Origin: Anthoceros angustus | Lineage: Eukaryota > Streptophyta > Anthocerotopsida > Anthocerotales > Anthocerotaceae | Direction of reading: 5' to 3' | Assembly (NCBI GenBank): GCA_010909165.1 | Contig: VJWM01000116.1 | Span: 372,001 to 436,000 of the forward strand | DNA: 64,000 nucleotides | In this document: piece after piece, positions 53,378 through 64,000 of the stretch | Layout of the letters: each line of letters opens with the position of its first letter | Numbering within the stretch: position 1 is the stretch's first letter | Notes under the pieces: model-generated | The model's database searches: none | The model's input: only the letters and a program-made list of their open reading frames with translations | Told to the model about the DNA's origin: nothing | Made by a program: the position numbers and the translations under genes

Positions 53378-54556
53378 TCACTTCTTGCCACCCCCTGAGA
53401 CGTTGAACTTGAAGAAGATGATGTCCCCATCCTGCACGACATAGTTCTTGCCTTCCTGCTTGTACTTCCCAGCAGCCTTCACAGCTGACTCGGACCCAAG
53501 CTCTTGAAGGTCTTCAAACTTCATGACTTCGGCACAGATAAAGCCCTTCTCAAAATCAGTGTGAATGGCACCAGCTGCTTGTGGAGCTTTCGACTGCTTC
53601 CGAATCTGCCAACATTTGACCTCATCTGGGCCAGCTGTGAAGAAATAAATGAGGTTGATCGCAGAGAATCCAGTTTTTATGATCTTGGGCAAGGCGCTCT
53701 GCAGCTGATTGTCTTGCAGATACTTGGCAGCTTCCTCAGGTTCCATGTCTGCGAGCTTCTGCTCCAGAGCACCGCAGAAGGGAATGATGGTTTCACCTCC
53801 ATGTTCCTGCACCCAAGTGTGGATCTTGGCTAGCCACTTGTTCTTCTTCCTCTGATAGTCCTTCTCGGTCAGATTTATGAGATAGACAACAGGTTTCCCA
53901 GACAGCAACTGCAGAGTGTTCAAAATCTCAACCTCCACGGCCTTCCAGTCCCCGAACCGAACATCCTTTCCATCCTGAATCCACTGAAGCAGCCTCTGAC
54001 AGAAATCAAATTCAATCTTGCTCTGCTTGTCATTGCTCCGTTTCAAGATCTTCTCCAGGTCCTCTAACCTTCTCTGCACGAACTCGATGTCCTTCAGTCG
54101 CAGTTCCTGGTGGATCAGCTCCATATCTCTAATCGGATCCACCGTGTCCTCCACATGGACAATGTCCGGATCATCGAACGCTCTCAAAACATGAAAAATA
54201 CCATCCACAGCTCGTATGTGGGACAAAAAGCTGTTCCCCAATCCCTGCCCCTCATTGGCCCCCCGGACCAGCCCTGCTATGTCGTGCACCTCCAGAAAAG
54301 CGGACACCTCGCTCTTAGGCTTGAACAACTGGCACAGCCACTCGAATCGTTTGTCCGGAACATTCACACGAGCTTCATTGGGCTCGATGGTGCAGAAGGG
54401 GAAATTCTCTGCTGGGATGGACAGCTTGGTCAGAGTGTTGAACAACGTTGATTTGCCGACATTAGGCAAACCCACAATCCCTATCTTCAAGTGCGATGAA
54501 AAGCGGCCCAAAATTGGGCGCTCTTGAACGGGCTCCTTCGAGGCTTTGGGCGGCAT
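53378..54556 (-). CDS. OLA1: Obg-like ATPase 1 (YchF/OLA1)
   Basis: An uninterrupted frame gives 392 residues from [19 protein letters not shown]; this Met is preferred over one 11 codons upstream because plant OLA1 proteins begin MPPK. P-loop GLPNVGKS is at residues 29-36, the G3-type block [17 protein letters not shown] follows, and the G4 position is NLTEKD instead of NKxD, as in this ATP-preferring family. The C-terminal TGS domain ([20 protein letters not shown] to [12 protein letters not shown]) is complete. OLA1 is a cytosolic ATPase tied to translation and stress responses; YchF is its bacterial relative. No intron is present, whereas plant OLA1 genes usually have several, so this may be an old retrocopy that stayed functional. 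Confidence 0.95.
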   Translation of the reverse strand: MPPKASKEPVQERPILGRFSSHLKIGIVGLPNVGKSTLFNTLTKLSIPAENFPFCTIEPNEARVNVPDKRFEWLCQLFKPKSEVSAFLEVHDIAGLVRGANEGQGLGNSFLSHIRAVDGIFHVLRAFDDPDIVHVEDTVDPIRDMELIHQELRLKDIEFVQRRLEDLEKILKRSNDKQSKIEFDFCQRLLQWIQDGKDVRFGDWKAVEVEILNTLQLLSGKPVVYLINLTEKDYQRKKNKWLAKIHTWVQEHGGETIIPFCGALEQKLADMEPEEAAKYLQDNQLQSALPKIIKTGFSAINLIYFFTAGPDEVKCWQIRKQSKAPQAAGAIHTDFEKGFICAEVMKFEDLQELGSESAVKAAGKYKQEGKNYVVQDGDIIFFKFNVSGGGKK

Positions 54557-55590
54557 TTTCAACAACCTTAGATGTCCTGCAACCAGCATCTACCCACGTC
54601 ACCAAACAAGACATGCAACATGCAAACCTACAACATGCACACAAATTTCTTACTTCACGGAATCCCAACCAGAACCAAACCAAGTGCACGTCTGCGGGCA
54701 GCAGTCCAGTAGAGAGACAAACCTGGCTGTCTCCAGATTCAGCAGACTGTTTGCTCAAGCATCCTCATACCAGCAGCCGTCGAAGCCTTTAACCCTTAAT
54801 GACTTGCGAACTGGAGACCTAGATGTAGGAAGCCCTAGCCCAGTCTTCACTTAACCGTGGTTACAGTACCCACCCAACAATTGCGGGAAGTCGGATAGTG
54901 ACATTGATTCTGGAAGTTATCGGTACACGTATAAGTGCTTTAAATATTATAAAAAGGTACATGTGATTATATGAAGATATAGATTTTAAAATTATTAGAT
55001 AAATCTTTTAATATATCATTTTAGCTTTGCAGTATACAGACATAGGTATCTAGTATCATTCTTAAAGATTACTCCAGAACACGTTAATCTCATTTTAATA
55101 TTTTGTGTTTCATGGTAACACACAATGTCTTGTAAGTTACTTAACTTAAAACCTTTAATAAATTATTCTTGACTCTAAAATAATCTATGTATTTACGCTA
55201 CAAACCTAGAAGAGTGTTGCGATTAGGCTCTCTTCAGTATGTTGGGGTGGTCTCTCTTCAGTATCGTCTGAAAATTTTTTCTTCTTCTGAAAAGTTGAAT
55301 TCTAACTTATCTCAGGTAGGCATACTTTTCTACTTTTAGGTCTTCACAAAGTTGAAATTTTTTTCTGTATATCGAATCGACCTTTCTATATGCTACAATA
55401 TGACTATTAAGAGAACAGATTTTAATTCTTGGATTATAAATACTTGAAAAGAACTTGGAGATAGAACCCCTAGAGATTTACTTGGATGAGAAAGTTCAAA
55501 TCTCCCATAAGAAAGCAGCTAGATTTGCAACATTTTAAGGTGTAAAGGTGCAATAATATGTAATTACTTAAATAAAAATCCGTACTGAAT
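54557..55590. other. OLA1 upstream region and AT-rich spacer
   Basis: 54,557-54,850 is moderately GC-rich and holds the probable 5' UTR and promoter of OLA1; beyond 54,880 it turns AT-rich. No gene is seen. Confidence 0.6.
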
Positions 55591-55594
55591 TCAT

Positions 55595-55995
55595 TCAGTC
55601 TGATTGCAAAACGCCTGTAACTTATCCTTGTTAGACCTCCAGTGAATTGGCAGCCTTTAACTTATCCTTCTTAGATTTTCATTGAACTGACAACCTATAA
55701 TTTTGTTCTTCGTAGACGTCCATTGACTGTAACTTATCCCTTTTAGAATTTGCTACAACTGGTGGCAACCTATAATTTTATCCTTCTTAGACTTCTATTG
55801 GCTGTAACTTATCCCTCTTAGACTTCGCTACAACTGGCATAAGATCATCGTTGACTTATAATAGATGTACACACAATTTGCTGGTAAATATGTATGTTGA
55901 GCTTGGGATTTAGAAAAACAAATAAGTTATCCTTCTTATACTTCCGTTGAACTAGTACAAGATCATGGTTGACTTACAACATGTAACTTTAAATG
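55595..55995. repeat. Degenerate tandem repeat with CTTATCCTTCTTAGACTTC core
   Basis: Seven or more imperfect units of about 55-60 bp carry AACTTATCCTTCTTAGACTT, then CCATTGAACTG or GCTACAACTG, several followed by CATAAGATCATxGTTGACTTA. The same phrase (CTTCTTAGACTTCCATTGGA, then CGTAAGATCAT) occurs next to the LINE at 16,815-16,860 and 37,545-37,590. Confidence 0.65.
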
Positions 55996-55999
55996 TTTG

Positions 56000-56690
56000 A
56001 GCTATATTTGGATTCTATTTCATATGTCCAAAATTGATTAATATTTTTTTATGTTACAAACCCTCAATATAAACTTAATATATGTATGCACCATGAGTGC
56101 ATGCATACATGAGACTTTGAAGTTACATTGTAAATATATTATAGGAGTTCTCCTGTTGGAAATCTCCTATTGCTCCTACAATGTGGAAGTTCTACCGGAA
56201 ATCTCCTATTGCTTCTACAATGTCCAAGCCGGGGATAATAATACAAGCAAGTAAAATATGGCGGAGGCTAGTCCCCCTTGGCATGGTGGCCTCCTAAGGG
56301 TTGTTCCCCCTTTTTCCCATCTTTTTTTTTTAAATAAAAGTTTTAAATCACAGCAAAATATCTCATAGATTGATTGTAAGAAGTTTATCAATTAAGTTAT
56401 ATATTTTATATTGATAATACTGATATAAAATAGTAATAATGAAAACACTCTGATCTTTGATTTTATTGTAATAAACTTAACTAACTTTAGTTTTTCTGTT
56501 AAGCTTGTTTGTTTTACCTTGGAGACGAACTATCTTATGATTCAATAAATAGACATGATATGATAAATTATATTATAATTAAATAAGAAAATTATAACGA
56601 TCAGAATTATAAAAATACATTTGACAAAGGACAAGAAGTTTTTGACCAAGAGAGATCATGTTGTAAATTAAGCTAATACAAGTTCTTGAA
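56000..56690. other. AT-rich spacer, no gene
   Basis: A doubled phrase GGAAATCTCCTATTGCT(C/T)C with TACAATGT follows at 56,158-56,225. Otherwise low-complexity AT sequence. Confidence 0.55.
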
Positions 56691-56696
56691 TCTTGA

Positions 56697-56840
56697 ACGG
56701 ACATTATGGATGAGACAAGTTTTTGGAGAAACACAATGGGTGAGACAAGTTTTGGGAGAAACACAATGGGTGAGACAAGTTTTGGGAGAAGACACAATGG
56801 ATGAGACAAATTTTTAAGGAGAAGACATACTGAGTGAGGG
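56697..56840. repeat. Short tandem repeat, about 32-bp unit
   Basis: Four to five units of GGGTGAGACAAGTTTTGGGA plus GAAACACAAT at 56,697-56,840; the last two are diverged. Confidence 0.75.
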
Positions 56841-58000
56841 GAAGACATAATGCTGTAGACTAGACTGTAAGTACGAAAGTTTTGTAGAAGATCTAGGTTA
56901 TGAATACGAAAGTTTTCTAGAAGATCTAAATTATGAGCGCTAGCCCGTACCCACGAAATAGAAATGCATGAAAGTTATGGGCGCTGCGAGAAGGGCGCTG
57001 CGAGAAAAGTTTTGTAAAAGTTTGAAGATATATCAATTAATGAACACTGACGCTATGAGGTTCGAACTTGAGTCTTATGGTCTTTAGGGTTTTTAACCCA
57101 TGCTACTTAACGTTGCCCGGACCATCTGAAATTACTACTTGACAAGAAATATTATCTCAAGTTGTCACATGAAACGAAATATTAGCTATAGAAACCAGGC
57201 CAGTGGCCCACAAGAAGCATTTTGTCATTCCCTGACTTCTTCCTCGATGGTTATTACGAGAATCGATCTCGCGCGCTGAGTTGCCTAAAATCCTACTTTT
57301 AGATCAAACGCCGACATAATTTTGGTAAGGAAGATATCACATGATAGGATTAGAAGCTAAAGGTACAAAATTTTTATAATATTTTACTGAGTTAAGGATG
57401 TTAAATCTGGGCTAGTGGAAAGACCCATTATCGTATCTAGCTCAACATCGACATCTGCTACATCTAGGGGGCGGTAGCGAGCTTCACATAGGCATCTACG
57501 ATATCTATATTGTGGCTCATAGAATAAAGTTATGGTCATTAAAGAGTAGAATTTAGACTGTCCGCATACTAGCACATATGCTTGTCGTGCTGATGTTTCC
57601 CTCTAGTATTGCAGCTATTACATGCTTGTACCATGTCTCACAATACTACATATTTCTTACTGCAACGCCATTTGTCCTCCCTAGCCTCCAGCATTTGTCT
57701 CCAACAAAACATCCCCTACCTTGTGTCTCTACAAAGACTGAGTAAATCCAGCGCAATGCTAACCATCCGTAGGCATATATTTTCATATAGTGAGCCTGAT
57801 ATAACCAAACCATTATGTCACAATTTAGTTTATAATGGGAGTGAAAATACGGGTACAATTGTTCCCATATGGCATTTGCACTTGTCACACTCATGTACAA
57901 CTATGATATTTCTTGAAAGAAAATTTATCAATCATAAAGCAAGCGAAGCACAAGGCTAAAGCTAAGGTGTCCAGCTGGGTAGGCTCGCTCTTGTGATTAC
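56841..58000. other. Intergenic, no gene seen
   Basis: It contains two related phrases TACGAAAGTTTT(G/C)TAGAAGA at 56,872-56,935. The ORFs here (up to 116 codons) show no recognisable protein. Confidence 0.55.
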
Positions 58001-58380
58001 GGAGATAACTTGTCGAGGTGTCTGGCTTATGGTCATAATCGACTTGAGATAGCAAAAGTTGATCGCCGGATCCCATGTGAAACCAACACATGTTCATGTT
58101 GGAGTGTAGTTTGCACTGTACAGTAGTATGAACAATCCGCAATGCTCAGGAAGGTTTTGGGAGAGATGTGATTGCCGTAGAAGTCTGTGTTGGGTACACA
58201 GTCCACCCACAACTGCTGCAATCGCCGTCTGGTGTAACCGAACCCTAATTCACATCACGAGCCTGACCACAGACCGTCTGGCAAATAGTTGTACAAGATA
58301 CCACCGAGTCACTGACCAGTGACCACCTCAGACCATCCACGATTCCACGAATTGCGGCAGTGTATGGAGTCGCATCTTAC

Positions 58381-58465
58381 CTTGGCCGACCGAGAGCGTG
58401 GCCATCGCCAATGCCAACAGAGTGGCCATCTGCAGAACTGCAAAATGAAACTTCTTCATGGCCAT
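58381..58465 (-). CDS. Candidate first exon of a small secreted protein
   Basis: ATG at 58,465 opens a textbook signal peptide (MAMKKFHFAVLQMATLLALA, then MATLSVGQ) followed by a strong donor (CAAG|GTAAG at 58,380). Downstream on the minus strand, 58,221-58,035 holds an open Cys-containing stretch (VDCVPNTDFYGNHI, ADCSYYC) slightly reminiscent of a PAN/apple module, but the phases do not match this donor. The gene model is incomplete, and an unspliced 45-residue peptide is the alternative. Confidence 0.3.
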
Positions 58466-58649
58466 GGGCGATCGCGACAAAAAGAAAACAGAGAACCGCG
58501 TACGGGATTGGAAGGATATGTGGGCGCTGAGCAGAAGATGGCGAGCAGAGTTGGATGGCGACTGGCGTTTCCACAAAGCTCGTGTTTGCAAAGTTTACAC
58601 ATGATTCCACGATTCCTTTGGAATTGGATCTGCGACTTTAAGTTTTAAG

Positions 58650-60004
58650 TTTGAAGTTCCTTGCAAGCGTCGTGTTCAAGAGAGAAACTTTTACGCTTGT
58701 CGAGGCTGGTCCATCTCTGCAGCAGTGCAGATCCACTTGCGTCGGGAACGACTCTGATCCGACTTAGGCTTTAGAGACATTTTGGATACGACCTAGGCCC
58801 GCCAGCTTCGCGCCCTACTTCTTCTCTGTCTCTACGCGAGCGATGGGGCGGGTGGTGTCCCGAGACCGAGGCGTTAGGGTCCACTTCTACGAAGCTTACT
58901 CCATGCGGCTAGATCGCCTATCGATGTATCTCACCATGCTACTTTGATGCCTTACTATGTATTTGTAGTCTTCTTACGAAGATGTTTCCGTGCTCCCAAA
59001 GCATATGATCCATCTTGTCAAGGCTTGTGGCTAATTGATCTGCCGGCCAAAGAAGGCATGAATTGTCAGCAATCGACGGGAAAACGTCAGGAGCATTCCA
59101 CGAGCTGGAGAGCCAGAGCACAAGAGTGTTATTCAAGACTTGAAGCAACACTAACTCTGCAAGAACCAAGGACACACCTCGTTTTTAAGGAAACAGCAGG
59201 TGATGTTGGAAGGAGGGAGAGAAGTGTCAGAATGCACGGAATTGAAGATTTCTCTATACAAATGCTGCTTCTGCAGTCTTGGATAACTATCCCTTCACTC
59301 CCACTAGGCAAATGCTGCTTCCAACCACATCTTAAGCTAATTTGCTCTGGAGGCGAGGAGCTATCCCGATGAGACAATCGAGGGAAAACCATCCGCCGCA
59401 GCGCCACGATGTAAACCGCATCTTCCGCTCGCTTCACAAGGTGGCCTCCCTGAGAGTGCATCACATCTTGAATGCCGCGCAATTCTTCATGATCGAGACT
59501 ATACAAGGCTTCCGTGACCTCCAAGTCCCCCCCCCCGTGTTGCGCCGCCTGCGCACTCGTCAGCTGCTCTACCGCGATCTTCTGACTCATCATGTGCTTC
59601 CCCTTTACACTGGACAGTCAATAGATGCTGGCAGAGATCAGCATCGCCGGGAGGAGGCGGGCGACGCAGGACGCCATCTCCAGCACTGTCAAAAGGTTAA
59701 GCAACGTTGCTGCAACAAGGCTCAGCGTGGAAACCAACGTGCCGCCTGTTATTCCTCGTTCACCATGATTCTCCGTATTTCTTTGTCCAACATTCTTTAA
59801 CGGCTCCACCTCTGCAGGCGCCAATTCGCTTGCTTGCCATCGGTGTGGATGCTTCAATTTTTGGATTATCTACTTCACAAGACGGGATGTCGCCACCACC
59901 TAGAGGACACAAGAGCTTCCGTACTTGCCAGCAAGGGAGATCCGTCGAGTTGAGAAAACTCTTCAAACATCTGAAAACGAGATGTGCTGTTGGAATCTTA
60001 CTGA
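58650..60004. other. Intergenic, no gene supported
   Basis: ORFs of 60-155 codons occur on both strands (longest minus 59,593-59,129) but show no recognisable domain, signal peptide with continuation or consistent splicing. 59,527-59,538 has a run of ten or more C. Confidence 0.5.
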
Positions 60005-60340
60005 TCAGTCAGCTCGCAACCGGCCATCAGCACAAACGCCTTCAGTGCAGTTGAAAGTGTTGCAAACAATGTCACATCCGCCACAGTTGTTGTTATCCAC
60101 TGAAACATCGCTGCAAATGAAGGAAGTGTTGTTGTCGATGTTGCAGCAGGTGAGGTCGATGCCAGGACGAGGTAAACTGGCAGACAGATTCCTGCAAAAG
60201 GATGGCTGGACCTCACAGGAAGTCACAGGAACCGCTGGCGGGGGCGCAGGCGCCCGGCTGTGGCGGGGTAGCTTGCTGCACGCCGTGTCTGTGTTGATGA
60301 ACAAAAGAACGCAAACAAGCGAAGTCCAGGCTTGAGCCAT
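60005..60340 (-). CDS. STIG1-like small secreted Cys-rich protein
   Basis: 111 residues from MAQAWTSLVCVLLFINTDTA, a signal peptide. After a Pro-rich spacer the Cys pattern reads CEVQPSFC, LTCCNIDNNTSFICSDVSVD, NNCGGCDIVC, then NCTEGVCAD. The NCGGC and CxxGxC elements after a CC pair are typical of STIG1 (stigma-specific protein 1-like) proteins, secreted to the cell wall. Only one half of the usual two-block Cys array is present. A longer ORF begins 20 codons upstream, but the later Met precedes the signal peptide directly. No introns, as is usual in the family. Confidence 0.65.
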   Translation of the reverse strand: MAQAWTSLVCVLLFINTDTACSKLPRHSRAPAPPPAVPVTSCEVQPSFCRNLSASLPRPGIDLTCCNIDNNTSFICSDVSVDNNNCGGCDIVCNTFNCTEGVCADGRLRAD

Positions 60341-60768
60341 CGTACCGATGAGGTGCTCGGCAGCAAACCAAGCCAATGTCGATGTTTTCGCTTCCATCAC
60401 CTAAATCAATACTAGCTTCATTTGAGAAACGTCTACCGGCCTAGGAATAAGAGCGGCACAAGTATTCTTGTTTCTTGAAATTCTACATCCAAACAAATAC
60501 TCGGATATACCGTTGACTGAATATCTCAGTGAAAGGAGCCGGATATTGAATGAATATCGACAACTGCATTGACCAAAAGTCTCCAAAGCACGAGATATGT
60601 ACAAAACAGACCACAGAGACTATTTACGACCCACGCCGGGACACCAAAATGGGGTAGCGAAACGTCTTCCGACGAAGACTTCACTGCGTGATTGGTATGA
60701 ACCAGCATTACCCCACAACTCCTACAGGACTCGAATTGGAACACGCATTTCTACCAGTACTCAAAGAC
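60341..60768. other. Short intergenic gap, no gene seen
   Basis: Between the STIG1-like start and the H3.3 stop; it includes the 3' UTR of H3.3 and the STIG1-like promoter region. Confidence 0.5.
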
Positions 60769-62024
<1,256 letters not shown>

Positions 62025-62950
62025 GACGAGAGGTTGTCGACCTTGGTGAGGAGGATGCACACTGCGGCGGCGCTAGGACAACAAGATAGGCTGATCGAGC
62101 AGCGGGAGTCGGAAGGACAAGGACGGGAGTTTCAAACCAAAAAGCAAGCGTGTTTTGGATCTGGATCCTGGGCGTCGCGTTTGAATGCCAAGCACCAGGA
62201 AACTAGAACCGGAACCGGCTACGAAACGCTTCTAATCGACTCAATCTTAAACGAACCAAACGTTTCTTTAATTTTTGAAGGTAGACCAGACCAGGCCGTT
62301 CCATGCATTTTCCTCGTAATTCAAGCTGTGCGCTGTTGTTTTAGAGAAAAAAAGGACGCTGGCGCGCTTTTTCCTTCATTCTATGCAAGATAAGTAAAAA
62401 GGTATTCCACATGAGCATCGATGACCCTATGGGATACCGTTCTTGTCACACCCCGCGGACATGGAATACCGTACCCCGGGGGATGGTTCAACAGGATAAT
62501 GCCGAAATAATTATTTTTTTTAAAGTTCAATATAAATATTTATATTTTCAAAATTTAAATATTTATGAAAAATGATTTAATCAAATTTCAATATTTATTA
62601 AAATACATAGGTATCTATATAGAACTAATGGATATGTATAGACCTCCCCTAAATAGGCCCTAATTTTCCACACAGACCCTAGTTCCCTTATTTTCGGCAT
62701 CTTAAACTCATAAATTTGTACATATTCAGCATTTTAAGTATAATAATTTCTGGATTTTCAACTTTTACTAATTTTAATTAATTAACGTCGAATCACTCCT
62801 CGGGTACGGTATTAATCTCTTCAGCGGCCGACTTGTGTGTGACATTATTTTTGGTGGTATTGGATGTGAAAATAGGCATCCTCCAAAGAATTGGTATTAA
62901 CATATTCATGCCACATCACCCCTGGACCAGCCGCATGCCGCACAGAAGTT
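62025..62950. other. H3.3 upstream region and AT-rich spacer
   Basis: 62,025-62,250 is GC-richer and likely includes the H3.3 promoter and 5' UTR. From 62,500 it is AT-rich. The string TGTCACACCCCGCGGACATG at 62,446 resembles an LTR start but has no partner. Confidence 0.55.
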
Positions 62951-62954
62951 TCCA

Positions 62955-63130
62955 TCATATACAACTTGGCCACAAGTGTATGGAATACCGAAGTGGTCAC
63001 GGGGCAGCCTATCACACAACTTGGCCAAAGGTGTATGGAATACCAAAGTCATTGCCGGGCGGCCTATCATACAGCTTGGCGACATGTGTATGGAATACCG
63101 TAGTCGTCACCGGGAGGCTTGTATGTGACA
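62955..63130. repeat. Three-unit tandem repeat, about 56 bp
   Basis: Units start at about 62,960, 63,015 and 63,072: ACAACTTGGCCACAAGTGTA, TGGAATACCGAAGTGGTCAC, then GGGGCAGCCTATCAC, with substitutions. The phrase TATGGAATACC also appears singly at 62,459. Confidence 0.8.
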
Positions 63131-63293
63131 ACTTTTTCTTCACAAGTATTCTACACTTAGATGCCTGGACATTTTTAAGATTCCTTTGTCTTGTATGGGC
63201 CACATCATTGCATGATGGGCTATATGCAACCAAAAACTTCTCATCTCACAACTTGGGCTCTAGTGTTCAGATGTTGTCATCCAGGTTTTTTCT

Positions 63294-63540
63294 TGCTGTT
63301 TAGGGTTTTTCTTACACACATACACATGTTTATGTTCGCTTGCTGTTTAGGGTTTTTCTTACACACATACACATGGTTCTGTTCGCTTGCTATTTAGGGT
63401 TTTTCTTACACACATACACATGTTTCTGTTCCTGTTTGCCTGCCGTTTAGGGTTGTTCTTACACACATACACATGTTTCTGTTCCTGTTCGACTGCCGTT
63501 TAGGGTTGTTCTTACACACATACACATGTTTCTGTTCGCC
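63294..63540. repeat. Minisatellite with TTTAGGG core, five units of 45-52 bp
   Basis: Each unit reads GCTGTTTAGGGTTTTTCTTA, CACACATACACATGTTTCTG, then TTCGCTT, starting at about 63,294, 63,340, 63,386, 63,440 and 63,492. The core contains one plant telomere-type TTTAGGG, but spacing and flanks show an ordinary minisatellite. Confidence 0.85.
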
Positions 63541-63739
63541 TAGAACACACATGTACATGATTGTTAGACATGTCTGGCCTTGTGCAAAGGCCACGGATAT
63601 TCACTCCCATGCAATGAATACGGATGCAACGGCTCGCCATTAAGTCACGATACGCATTGTCCTCTGAGCCATCTACCATAGAGGCCTGGTCAAGAATTGC
63701 TGACAGACTGCTCAAGGATTGCACAAGGCCATTTCCCCA

Positions 63740-63840
63740 ATGTCTGCTTAAGGCCTGCTGAAAGTTTGCTGAAGGCTTTTGAAGGTTTGCTCAAAGGTGA
63801 CGAAGGCTGCTGAAGGTGTGCTCAAGGTTGCTCAAGGTCT
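63740..63840. repeat. Degenerate GCTGAAGGTTTGCTCAAGG repeats
   Basis: Short units (GCTGAAAGTTTGCTGAAGGC, GAAGGTTTGCTCAAAGG, GCTGAAGGTGTGCTCAAGG) recur over 100 bp. No gene is seen from here to the window end. Confidence 0.6.
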
Positions 63841-64000
63841 ACACATGGATGTTGCAATGGCTTATGGGTCCCATACTTTGTGCCTCAGGTTGAGGTTCGC
63901 GAGGGTTAGCCAGATGGGTGCTTGCGAGAATGTGCAAGCGCCAATGTTTCCACAATCCTAAGAAAGAAAAACTTGTTTATCCCAAAAAGATTCTTGACAC

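Noticed and set aside
59129-59593. 155-codon minus-strand ORF and its 142-codon plus-strand counterpart at 58,944-59,372
   Set aside because: No domain, signal peptide, splicing pattern or plausible composition. They look like chance ORFs.
62446-62470. TGTCACACCCCGC as an LTR 5' end near the window end
   Set aside because: No second copy within the window and no retroelement coding sequence beside it.
63294-63540. CRISPR-like regular repeats
   Set aside because: Units are contiguous with no unique spacers, and the genome is eukaryotic. This is a minisatellite.

Overview
The window looks like nuclear DNA of a land plant, most likely a non-seed plant such as a moss or other bryophyte (the lineage is an inference). 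The evidence is plant-type genes with short GT-AG introns: a plastid COG0354/IBA57.2 protein, a RUS (DUF647) protein, ATG8, the one-helix protein OHP1, the GTPase-like ATPase OLA1, a STIG1-type Cys-rich protein, and a histone H3.3 with the plant signature residues T31/Y41/H87/L90. Nothing bacterial or organellar is seen. The species cannot be read from the sequence.

Bases 1 to about 46,920 form an alternating tandem array: [JmjC demethylase gene - transposon block - IBA57.2 copy - RUS copy]. Unit A (1-19,597) is cut by the window edge. Unit B (19,598-40,355) is complete, about 20.76 kb. Unit C (40,356-46,921) lacks the transposon block and carries the only intact IBA57.2 and RUS genes, next to a shortened JmjC gene that ends after its WRC domain. 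In units A and B the IBA57.2 and RUS copies are pseudogenes with the same large deletions, so they were broken once and then amplified.

The transposon block is nested. A LINE-type retrotransposon, with its 5' reverse-transcriptase part inverted relative to the rest, is split by an 8.2-kb element (26,479-34,633; 7.2-kb relative at 6,837-14,049). That element has 33-bp terminal inverted repeats and a TA target duplication. Removing it with one TA restores the LINE reading frame. It carries decayed but readable remains of a ParB-like domain joined to a beta-class (permuted) DNA methyltransferase-like domain on the minus strand, and a second ORF on the plus strand. This is the most unusual content of the window: a eukaryotic TIR element with a ParB-methyltransferase gene. 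I recognised no conventional transposase in it.

From 46,922 to 64,000 the DNA is single-copy: an unrecognised minus-strand multi-exon gene, ATG8, OHP1, OLA1, an AT-rich gap of about 3.5 kb with short repeats, a STIG1-like gene, H3.3, then minisatellites.

Caution on sequence quality: many differences between units A and B are one-base changes in G, C or A runs that break reading frames at different places in each copy. Some pseudogene-like breaks in the JmjC genes may therefore be consensus errors of a long-read assembly.
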